Below, one piece after another: positions 38,116-47,925 of a DNA stretch of 64,000 nt (within the stretch, counting starts at the first letter, position 1; the number at the start of each line of letters is the position of its first letter). The stretch spans positions 269,199 through 333,198 of the forward strand of contig VZRR01007593.1 in NCBI GenBank assembly GCA_013398015.1, given 5' to 3'. Origin of the DNA: Oreocharis arfaki. Taxonomy: Eukaryota; Chordata; Aves; Passeriformes; Paramythiidae. The position numbers and the translations under genes are program-made. Under the pieces are notes generated by a model. It did no database searches and was not told the origin of the DNA. It saw only the letters and a list, made by a program, of their open reading frames with translations.

Positions 38116-40335
38116 CTCTCAGTACTAACCATAGAACTTAGAGTGTCATCCATAATCTCCTTGACCTCTGATAGACTTGGTGCTGTGACCACTTCCCAGG
38201 AGAGCATGTTTCAGTGACTGATAATGCTTTCCATGAAGATTCTTTTCCCAAAGACCAATCTGAACTTCCTCTTAAGCAGCTTCATTCCCTTTCCCATTGT
38301 CCTATCCCTGGTTCCCAGAAAGAGGAACTCAGCATCTCCCCCTTCACTGCTCCCCTTCAATGGGGTCACCCCCAGCCTTGTTTTCTCTAAGCTGAATAAA
38401 CCCAGTGACCGCAGATGCTCCTCCTCAATCTTGCCCTTGAGTCCTTTCACCCTCAGCTTGGTCACCCTCCTTTGAACATGCTCCAGAGTTTGATGTTCTT
38501 ATATTGAGGTGCCCAGAACTGGACACAAGATTTAAGGTGAGGCCACCCCAGTGCAGTGTAGAGTGGGACAATCACATCCCTAGACCAGCCAGTGATTCTG
38601 TGCTTGATGTACTCTTGGGAATGTTTGGCCCTCTTGTCTGCCAGGGGACACTGCTGGCTCATGTGCAACTTGCCACCGGCCCAAATCCTAAAGTCTCTTT
38701 CTGTGGGGCTGCTTCCCTGCCCCTTTCCCCCCAGTTTGTATGTATACCCATGATTTTTCCATCTCAGATGCAGAATCCAGCACTTGATTTCATATGGTTG
38801 GTGATTGCCCAGCTCTCTAATCTATCCAGATCTCTCTCTAAGCCTCTCCTACACTCAAAGGAGTTGACAGTCCCTCCCGATTTGGTATGGTAGGCAAAAT
38901 TATTGAGAGATTTTATATTTGATTCCTGTGTCCAGATAATTTATAAAGAACATTAAAGAGCACTGGCCCCAAATGCCGATTTGTTCTAACCCCACTTAAT
39001 ATAACTCTTTGAGCCCAACCCATCAGACAATTGCTCACCCAAAGTATCATTTACTTGTCCAGCTGTGTGCTGGCCAATTTCTCTGTAAGGAAACTGTGAG
39101 AGACATTATCGAAAGCTTTGCTAAAATTAAAAACCCCACACATTTCCTGGCTTCCCTTAGTCAACAATATGGGTGACCTTGTCAAAAAAAGGAAATTAAC
39201 ACAGTTAAGCAGCACTTTGCCTTTGTTAACCTGTGCTGGTGGTGACTAATGACTTTGTTGCCTCTCAAGTGTTCTTCAGTAACTCCCAGATTAACCTCCT
39301 CCATAATTTCAGCAAGCACCAAAGTGAGACTGACAGGCCTGTAATTACCAGCCTTCCCTCTTTCCCTTCTTCAAAACTGGGGCATCATTTGCCAACGGCC
39401 GGTCCACTGGACATCTCCAGACTCCCAAGACGTTGAAAGTTGTGGAGAGGGATCATGCAATGCCATCAGTCAGCTTTCTCAGTACCCTGGAATGAACCCC
39501 CTTGGATCAATTTGTGTGCATCCAGGTGATGAAGCAAGTTTTGAACAAGTTTGGAGTTCACAGAGAATGTATCTTTCTTCCAGTCATGGTCTTCCAACAC
39601 CAGACTCTGGAGGCACCAGGGCCCACCACTGGTCTTGAAGACAAGAGCTGAAAAAGGCTGTAATGTTCTTGTCTATGTCACTATTTATGACCAGCCTTGT
39701 CAAGCAATGGACCAGTGCTGTGCCTGATTCTTCTTTTGCTTTTCACATACTTGTAAAGCCCATTTTGTTGTCCTTCACAGTGCTGAGCAGCCTGAACTCC
39801 AATTGAACTTCGACTGCATGCATTTTCTCCAAACATCAGGAAACAGCACTGCTGTAGTCGTCTTGTGTTGCCTGTTCTTGTTTTCAACATCTGTACATTT
39901 TCATTTTCTGCCTAAGTTCTGGAAGCAGACCCTTGCTCAGCCAAGCTGGTGTTCTGCTCTACTAGCTTGACTTCTGACACTTTGAAATTGCCTGCTCCTG
40001 CACTCATAAGAGATGACAGAAAAGCAACCAGCATTCATGGATCCAAGTAAATTCAAAACCAGATCCTCAGAGCACCTTACTAAGCAGCTCCTTCTGCACC
40101 CTGAAGTCTTCTCTTCCCATATCCTCTTTATTTTCTTTCCTCTTCATCCTTATGAGAAGGGTCTCCACCACATCATCTCCAGCTGCAAGAGCCCTACATT
40201 CCAGACCCTCCTTTACGTAAAATGCCACCCCTTCACCTTGCCTGCCCTGCCTATGCCTCCTTAAGTGGCTGTACCCCTCCAGCATGGCATCCCAGTCACA
40301 GGACTCATCTCACCATGGTTTGCTTTTGCCAGTGA
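38116..40335 (-). mobile_element. CR1 LINE, long 5'-truncated copy, antisense
   Basis: On the minus strand from right to left it shows the endonuclease (WWDESCDWDAMLEGYSHLRR near 40300, GEGVAFYVKEGLE near 40220) and a linker (YKYVKSKRRIRHSTGPLLDK near 39720), with part of the region between deleted. The RT core spans about 39480-38880, followed by the C-terminal region (LRSLGLFSLEKTRLGVTPLK near 38390). The RT catalytic motif reads FAYH (38887-38898) in place of FADD, so both catalytic aspartates are lost. With the tail at 37556-37633 this is the longest LINE copy in the window. It is dead: many frameshifts, catalytic loss and an LTR in its 3' UTR. Confidence 0.9.
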
Positions 40336-41338
40336 TGTCCTTTCTCTAGGACTGGGCCAAATCTTCTACCTTCTCCTGCGTTTTCCTTGTATATCTTTAT
40401 AGACTTGAATAGAAATCTTCACTTGTGATGGTAAGGATGGGTGTAATAGTCATAGATTTGAAGGGATGATACCTGTAAATAAATTTATATGACTGATTAT
40501 TAGAGGAAAACTGGACTTTATTTAAAAAGAGGGGACAGGTGAACAGCAAGGTCAGTATATTTGAAAATACTTATTTACATGTGTCCATCTATCTGTCTCT
40601 GTAGTTATGTCTGTCTTCTCTGTAGCAGATTGTTGGTACAAGTTGTTCCTGCAGTGATGGGTTCACAAAATTTTTTGTAGGTGTTTAAGTCTTACAGCCA
40701 TATTTAGGTTTTTGATTCATGTGCTGTTTGAAACCATAGAAGTAGAATTAAGTTTCTACTTTTTCTCCTGGGTGGAAGAAGAGATGGAATGAAGCATATA
40801 GATCTTGCTTTCCTCTCTAGTTCTTCTTTGCTTTGTCGAGTGGAACAATCTGTGCATGTAAGCATCCATTTACTGCTAGAAACACCAGCCAAAAAATAAG
40901 GTTTGCACGTCATAGCAAAAGTGAACTGTTTCCAGAGCCTTTATCTCCAGTAGTTAGCTGCCCTTTGGGTGTCGCTTTGAAGTTATTTCTATACAATGAA
41001 GCAAAAGAGTGCGTTGTTTATATCACTGACGGTTTGACCAAGAACGGTATTTTATCTCTACCATCCAAATGGTTGATTAATTTAGAGGTAACAGGTCATG
41101 GAAAGAATGGACATAACTGACACAATGCAAGATTAATGCAGTTTATTTTCATTCTCTCTCTTTTGCTGCTTTTAAGCAAAACATCTGTTGAGTGGTCCCT
41201 TGCTTTCATAAGTAATGAGACCGTGGTTTTCCATTGATGCAGGTTTTGCTGTGAAGGGAGCTCTTGCAGTAAGGTGCGGTTGGTTTGCATGCATTGCCAT
41301 CCATTGACAGCTGAAACTGCAGATCTGCAGGAGAGGTC
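40336..41338. other. No gene recognised
   Basis: About 1 kb separating two antisense CR1 copies. It looks unique and non-coding. Confidence 0.45.
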
Positions 41339-42085
41339 ATAGAAAGACAGAATCACAGAATAAGCTGAGCTGGAAGAAACCCATCCAGATCCTGGAAACC
41401 CATCCAGATCAGTCCAACTCCTGGCCCTGCAGAGGACATCCCAAGAATCACACTGTGTGCCTGAGAGCATTGCTCAAACACTCCTTGAACTCTGCAAGCT
41501 TGGTGCTGTGACAACTCCCTTGGGGAGGTGTTCCAGTGCTCAACAGGCCTCTGGGGGAAAACTTTCTCCTGATATCCAACCTAAACCTCCTCTGACACAG
41601 CTTCATGCTGTTTTTTTGAGTCCTCTCACTGGTCACGAGAGTGAAGATATGAGTACCTGCCCCTTTACTTCTTCTTGTGAGGATGTTGAAGACCACAATG
41701 AGGTCTCCCCTCAGCCTCCTCTTCTCCAGGCTGAACAGACCAAGTGCCCTCAGCCACTCCTCACATGGCTTCTCCTCAAGGCCCTTCACCATCCTCGTGC
41801 CCTCCTTTGGACACTCTCTAACAGCTCAGTGTCTTTCTGTATTGTGGCTCCCAGAGCTGCCCCCAGTGAGGTGAGGCCTCAAGGTGAGGCTGCCCCAGAG
41901 CAGACCAGAGCAGGACAATCCCCTCCCTTGCCGGGCTGGTGATGCTGGGCCTGATGCCCCCCAGACAGAGATGCCCTTCCCGGCTGCCAGGGCACTGCTG
42001 ACTCATGTTCAGCTTGCCAGTAACCAGGACACCCAGGTCCCTTTCTGCAGTGCTGCTCTCCAGCATCTCATTCCCCTAGAGAGAT
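41339..42085 (-). mobile_element. CR1 LINE, 3' third, antisense
   Basis: The minus strand reads AERDLGVLVTGKLNMSQQCP near 42030, then VLLWSALGQPHLEASPHWG near 41900, LRALGLFSLEKRRLRGDLIV near 41720 and the 3' UTR with CACACTGTGTGCCTGAGAGC near 41450. The 3' terminus (AGAATCACAGAATAAGCTGA complement) is at about 41348. Inside the tail a short stretch, CCATCCAGATC, is duplicated (about 41381 and 41400). The copy is full at its 3' end and truncated at the 5' end. The 161-codon open frame on the + strand across it is a mirror artefact. Confidence 0.9.
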
Positions 42086-45000
42086 GACATATCATTCATC
42101 AACACTGCCTATGTTTTTAGCTTTGAATATTTTTACAAATAGAATGATAGGCTTTTAAGTTTCTTGAAGGCTCTGTCCAGTCACTTTTCCTTATTTTGAT
42201 AGCCTGAGAATGACGGAAATAATAAAATAGTATTTTTTCTCTACTTCTGCATAAATGAGGAGCACTAAGTAAATTAATATAATTTGACAGGCATGAATAT
42301 GTGTGTGTGGAAAACTGCAATTAATGAGTGAGTGTTGAATCACACAATGAAAACAAGTATGTACAAATAGAATTATAAAAGTATTTCCCAGAATTTGGCT
42401 GAGAGACCTTGGCCAGGACTGTGCAACATGGCACATTAACCACAGGAAATGGATACCTCTGAGGCATTGAGAAACTTTAGGAGGAAAAGAAAAGAAAGTT
42501 CTTTCCTTGGCTCATACTCAGCTGTCTCACCTGCTCTCGGGGATGATTAGAAGGCTGAACCAGGGCTTGGACTACAAGGAACACCAGAGATATAAAATGT
42601 TGATTGAGGGATTTTATCACAGTGGTGCTGGAGATCTTTGAGCTCAGGAGCATGAGGCTGTGTTTTTCCCAAGGATCTTGTGTTGCTAAATGATGACACA
42701 ATGCTGTTGTGTTAAGACACAAGGACAAGGGTATTCTGGAAAAAGCTCTTGCAAAATTGCCATTGTCTTCCAGCAAATACCAAAGCTTATGTGTAGAAAA
42801 GCTCACTAGCATGTCATAATGGTGTAGTTTTCTGTAATATTTTCAGAATATTAGTTGATGATCTGATACAGAACCAAATCATAATATCTTTAAGACTGGC
42901 TTTAGTGTCTATTACCTCTAATGATCCTTTTCTCACGAAAAATCTTTTATGTTGCAAAGAGTTCTTTCAAGAGTACTTAACTTTTTAGCTTCAATTTTAG
43001 GGAGAATGTGATTTTATGGCTTCAAGCGTGTGTTTCAGACCCCAGTTTGTATGTCCAGGGTTTGAGCATACTAGTATTTTTCTAGTCACGGAAATAAATC
43101 TGGAGTGCCTTGACTCAGGCAGCCACGACTAAGCAGTAAATGCAATTATTTGAGCAGTGTGCCCATTTGTCAGCATAGCAGGTGCTAAAAGCAGTCACAG
43201 TCAGTCTCTGCTGGCAGTGTGTGCTGCTGGATCTTAATAAAGAAAGCAGCTCTATAAATGACTGTTCATTCAGCCATTCATCTTGGCTAGAATGAAGACA
43301 AGAATATGATTCTAGTTAGAATTATTTAATTCTAAGTAGTATTATCATTAGAGGAAATACATATATTCCTTTGGAGGAATATATATATTCCTATTAATTT
43401 CTTCACATGAAATTCCCAAACACTTCCAGCTACAAATTTTCAGAAGTGGTGCAAAGAACAGAACATATCAATCTGTAGAAACTCTGCTAAATATCTCCTT
43501 TTCTTATTAAAAAAATACAGAATTTTAGTGAATATTTAGGATTTTAAAGTGGGTTTTGATATTCTAATAAGACATTCCAATTTCCAGTAGAGCAGGATAG
43601 ATTCCTTGATCAAGAACAATTTGGATAAATTCCTCTAAATCATATCACCCAAATTTATTGTGATTCACATCAATTTATTAGAATTTTTTAAAAATGGCTT
43701 CTTTGTCAGACTTTTGATGTTTTTTCTCTCAAGCCAGTTCTTTTTTCTACCATGAGAATCTAATGAAAATTACATCCTGCTGTACTTTTAGCTTAAATGC
43801 CAGTTCTTCAGAAAAATGTGAAATACAGTATTTCAGAAATGTCAGAGAAGTTACAAATGGCTTTGCAAACAGTAATTGTAAAAGTGTGCTGGGATTCCCT
43901 GTATTTTTTTTGACTTAGTTGTTAGATTTCCTTTTCACAAGGGGCTCAGAGATCTCTACGCAAATAAAGTTCTGTCTACAGGTAGACTTAAGCTGTAACT
44001 TTTCTGGGTCAATACCTGTGCAGCATCAGAATAATGTTACTTGTGTTTCTATTTATGGCATTCCCTAATCCATGTTCAGCAGCTGAACTCATTGACTTGG
44101 GAATTAAAACTCAAAGAGAATGTGAGTCAGCTTTTGGAAGATTCTGGCATGAAATTAATCAACCTGATTTGTCATCTGACTGTGCCTTTCACCCTTGCCA
44201 GCGTCCCCCCAGTGCCAGCGTCACCTTCCTGCTCTGCTAGCACTGCTGCAGGCTGGTGCCCCTAGGGGAGGTTTTGACCCCCATCCCACCTCAGACGCAT
44301 CCTGGTGCAGCCTCCTGCTGCTCCCAGATGTGATCGGCAAAATCATCCACTCAACGGTGAAAAAGACGTGGGATAATGAGGGTAGCAGGCACAGACTTAC
44401 GGGTTAATGCTGTTCAGACTCATCTGAGTCATTTGAATGCCGAGTTAGGGGAAGATTGACGTTAAGTAGTACATTAGAATGAAAAAGGTGTTTCTGCCAG
44501 TACAGCACAGTGCCAGTGCCGTGCCTTCTGATTGTTTTTGCACCTACTTCCAGAACTCCCTGGTTTTATCATGTCCTTCAACAGGCAGAATATACATTTT
44601 GTGTGCCTCTAAACAAAATGGTATTTTAAAATTCTGTTCTGAAGAAAGTAACCTTTAACAAAGTCTGTCAGAAAATAATTTATTGCCTTAAGTTTTGCAT
44701 TAAGTTTAGAAAGAGAAGAAAAATTCACCTTGAAACATGTAAAAATCAACATTCAGTGCATTTAATGGTTGTACAAAGGGTTTATAGCTGCTATGTAGAA
44801 GTGTGAAGAAGGAAATTACAGTGGTTCTTTGTGCATAGGCTGTGGCACTGCAACTTAAAAGCTGTTTACAAGCAAAATCGATACTTGCAGATTTACCAAG
44901 GCATCAATGTTTGTACAAAACATACTTAAGTTATCGTTCTTTGGTGTCACTGCTCTTTTGCCCGGGTGGATTTATCTGTTTGGCAGATGTCTATCAAACG

Positions 45001-45366
45001 GGTTATCACTCCAGCAGTATGCAGACCAGTACTTTCCACTTCTCCTTCATTACGGGTTTTCAGCTGAGGTAGAGATAATTGTGTATTTCCATCCTCAGCT
45101 TTTTCCTACCATGCATACTTCAGCTCTTGGAATATATAGTAAGTGTTTATGACAAAGAGATGCAGATTTGAACAAAGGGAATAAAATGTGACTTGTTTGC
45201 CAACAATGGAAACTTTCACCATTTTCAACAAACTCAGTCAGGACTAAGGCCAGTTCTCTAAATCTGTCTGCTCTGGGGCTATTTTCATAATTTTTTATTT
45301 ACTGATAGCATTCTATATCGTGCTGATTTCATTGCTGTTGTATAGAGATAAATTAAAGTGGTTCGG

Positions 45367-45457
45367 GGTATTTTTGCTTGTTTGTTTGGGTCTTAGTGTG
45401 TTTATTTGGTTTGGTTTGTTTTTTTGGGGGTTTTTGGATTTTGGGTTTTTTGTCTTT
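45367..45457 (+). repeat. G/T-rich low-complexity tract
   Basis: About 90 bases nearly restricted to G and T (TTGCTTGTTTGTTTGGGTC, TTTGGTTTGGTTTGTTTT, GGGGGTTTTTGG). It is the mirror composition of the tract at 18762-18957, about 2.4 kb before TMC2 exon 1. Confidence 0.8.
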
Positions 45458-46015
45458 CAAGCCTTGTGCTCTGTAAAGAGAACCTAGCGTAAATGAAGAC
45501 TGTTCTCAGTCTCTGATTAGTATTTGAACTCCCTGGGTGAAGGGAAATCTAGCACGTATCTCCTTGCTGTGCTAGCTCCAGTGACAATTCTGTCTTCAAA
45601 GGTTTGCAGCCTCTTCCTGTCTCCTGTCTCCTGACCCTGGCTGCCCTTTCCCACATCATGTCAAAATCTGACTACTTCTTCTGTGCTAATACAATTGTTT
45701 GTGGACCGTGCTGTGGATGGGATCACTGCACTAAGCTGACTTAAGAAATTGATTATTTGCTTTGATTAGTGATCCAGCCTGCAGCCCCACAGTGGCAGAC
45801 TGATGAGGTCAGCAAGTAGTGGAACTCAAAGAAACAGTCAACTCTACAGCCACAAATATAAGCTACAAACCAGACTGGAAACACTAACAAGTTGTACTGT
45901 GATAGAAGTACTTAATGAAATCTGATTGCTGCCTGGGTCAGGATGCCTTGAAAAACAAATGAAATGGAATGTGCAATTCACATATGTCATAGCAAATGTT
46001 CACCCACAGACTACA

Positions 46016-46291
46016 TTCAGACTGCATATATTACTTTAATTCTTTTATGTATCTTTTTAAATACTGCCTTTGCATCTCTGATTTTCATGTTTTGTCCTTT
46101 TTTAGGGTAAGATTGATAAGTCAGCCTTCAATACACGTCCCTTTCCTTTTCANTTTCAGACTGCATATATTACTTTAATTCTTCTATGTATCTTTTAAAA
46201 TACTGCCTTTGCATCTCTGATTTTCATGTTTTGTCCTTTTTTAGGGTAAGATTGATAAGTCAGCCTTCAATACATGTCCCTTTCCTTTTCA
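46016..46291 (+). repeat. Two direct copies of a 137-bp unit with an N at the join
   Basis: 46016-46152 and 46155-46291 are near-identical, at an offset of 139 bases. Both start TTCAGACTGCATATATTACT and both end CCCTTTCCTTTTCA. I see only a few substitutions (for example CACGTCCC versus CATGTCCC). The single N of the window is at 46153. A matching ACATTCAG lies just before copy 1 and just after copy 2. The N and the allele-like differences suggest a scaffolding artefact more than a biological duplication. Confidence 0.9.
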
Positions 46292-47756
46292 TACATTCAG
46301 CAAAATATTTCCCAATGTGGCTAATAGATGTAAGTGAGGTATTACTAACTTTAAATTCTGAAGAAGGCTTAAGGACCAGTGCTATTGTCCCATTTTGACT
46401 GCAAGTACAAAATAGCTTGTGAGAATTTTTCGACTGCTTCTTTCTACAAATGCTTGCAAATCCATGCTCATCATTCTTCCCAAGATGTTCTTGTTTCTGT
46501 TATTAAGGAAGCACAGAAGTCTACCAACTGAGTTTTTAGAACAGGACTATTACTTTTCTGAATACTTGGAACATAATCTAACTAGGGATATTCAGAGATT
46601 ATTTGAATGTTTTCTTAAATTTCTTATTTTGCATTAGAAGTCTTTTCCGAGTACATAAAACCACAGGATGTTATGCAATGACTAATATAAGAATGCAGCA
46701 AAAGGAAATAGTACTAGTTCAGAAAATGTGTTTTATAGCATGGGGACTCTTGTAATTGCAAAGGCAAGCTTAATCTCTTCGGTAATTTTTCAAACATACA
46801 ATGCTAATGTTCTAGCAGAAATAGGCATATGTTTCAAAACAAAAAAGAACAAAAAACACCCAGCCCAATGCTACAGCTTGAAAATTAAAAGGTAAGGTAG
46901 CCAGCATCACAGGATTAATTTCCAGACAAACTTCCTTCAGACACCTGAATGACAGCTCCAAAGAAAAGAAAATGGCTTTCATAGCTGTGTGTGTAAGAGG
47001 ATCCAGAAACCACTCAGGAGCATCTGAGAAGGTAAGCTATTCTGCAGATGCTTACACCCTTTTTCAGCTGGGTCACAATGAAAGAATTTCAGATAAACGG
47101 CCATGATGGAATTATCTAGTTAAGTAGAAATACTTAATGCAAGAATTGCATTTCATGTTGTTTTATTTGTAACATATTCTTTCAGATTTTTACTTCCAAG
47201 TCTGACTTGTATTGTAAATTACATTTTGTCTTTCTTTCACTGTTAATTTCGATAAAAGGCCAATCTGGGTAAAACTGGTAAACTTAGGGACATAAAGGCA
47301 GAAGTAAGAGTCTTAATAGAACTGCAAGGAGATGCAGATGTAAGCCAGCATATATATCAGAATCTGGCTCATTTTCCTAAGATTTTTTGAATCAGTGTCA
47401 GGCTGTTCTATTAAAGCTATGCAATTTAAGCATGTCTAATGTAAAAACTGACTTTCCTGACAGAAAAATAATCTATGTAACTTCCTCCACATGCAGACCT
47501 GTAGATCAGTGTACAGCATGAGAGCATACTCATGAGGACGTTGTGCAACCTCCTTCCTCAGTAAGGCACTGGGGCACTTAAACATTAGTTTCAGTCTTAA
47601 GTAAGTACATTGCAGAAGAGTTTTTTCAGCAATAATAGTAAAGAAGCCGAATAACTCCTTTGATTCTTTTAATCCTAGCATGCCAAACCTAAATAGTAAA
47701 CTAAACATTCATGAAAGATTCATCACTTACGAAATTAGTATCTTCTTATATTTCAG

Positions 47757-47891
47757 TGAGTGAAACTTCACCAGCGCCATCCGTTCAGTGACAAACAGAA
47801 TGATATTGTGGTATGCTTCATCTTGAGCCACTCAGCCTCTGGACGCTCTCCTATATAGGCAGCACCTGCAGCAGCCCTGTGAAATATCACG
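47757..47891 (+). other. TMC2: Probable TMC2 5' untranslated sequence or promoter-proximal region
   Basis: The stretch before the start codon can be read two ways. A pyrimidine-rich acceptor-like sequence (TCTTCTTATATTTCAG) ends at 47756, so 47757-47891 may be the 5' UTR part of an exon spliced from an unseen upstream noncoding exon. Alternatively a TATA-like element at 47852 places a transcription start about 10 bases before the ATG. The sequence alone does not decide between them. Confidence 0.35.
47852..47859 (+). promoter_or_regulatory. TATA-like element TATATAGG upstream of TMC2 exon 1
   Basis: TATATAGG lies 40 bases before the proposed start codon in a locally GC-richer stretch (CTCTGGACGCTCTC before, GCAGCACCTGCAGCAGCC after). 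A start site about 30 bases downstream would give a very short leader. The motif is common by chance in this AT-rich DNA, and the possible splice acceptor at 47756 offers a competing explanation. Confidence 0.22.
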
Positions 47892-47925
47892 ATGACTAAA
47901 CAGGACAAGTCAACAGAAGGAAATG
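47892..47925 (+). CDS. TMC2: TMC2 coding exon 1 (start codon and first 11 codons)
   Basis: Short first coding exon reading MTKQDKSTEGN and then one base of a split Gly codon. The ATG has A at -3, and an in-frame TGA lies four codons upstream at 47880-47882, so this is the only possible start in this exon. A donor (G|GTAATT) follows at 47926. The phase (one base carried over) matches the acceptor of the next exon exactly. Exons 2 and 3 offer no in-frame ATG before the conserved region, so an upstream start exon is required; this is the best candidate seen. The exon is small and 8.2 kb from exon 2, so it is an inference from splice phase, Kozak context and composition (Lys/Asp/Ser/Glu, like exon 2), not from remembered homology. 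A transcript could use another start exon. Confidence 0.58.

Larger units (their letters stand above)
42086..47756. other. TMC2 upstream region, no gene recognised
   Basis: AT-rich upstream DNA with a GC-richer patch at about 44186-44330, a 10-bp perfect hairpin at 43361-43384, the G/T tract at 45367-45457 and the duplicated unit at 46016-46291. No CpG island adjoins the first TMC2 exon. Confidence 0.5.

Noticed and set aside
41457..41942. 161-codon open frame on the + strand, the longest in the window
   Set aside because: It is the mirror strand of an antisense CR1 ORF2 segment.
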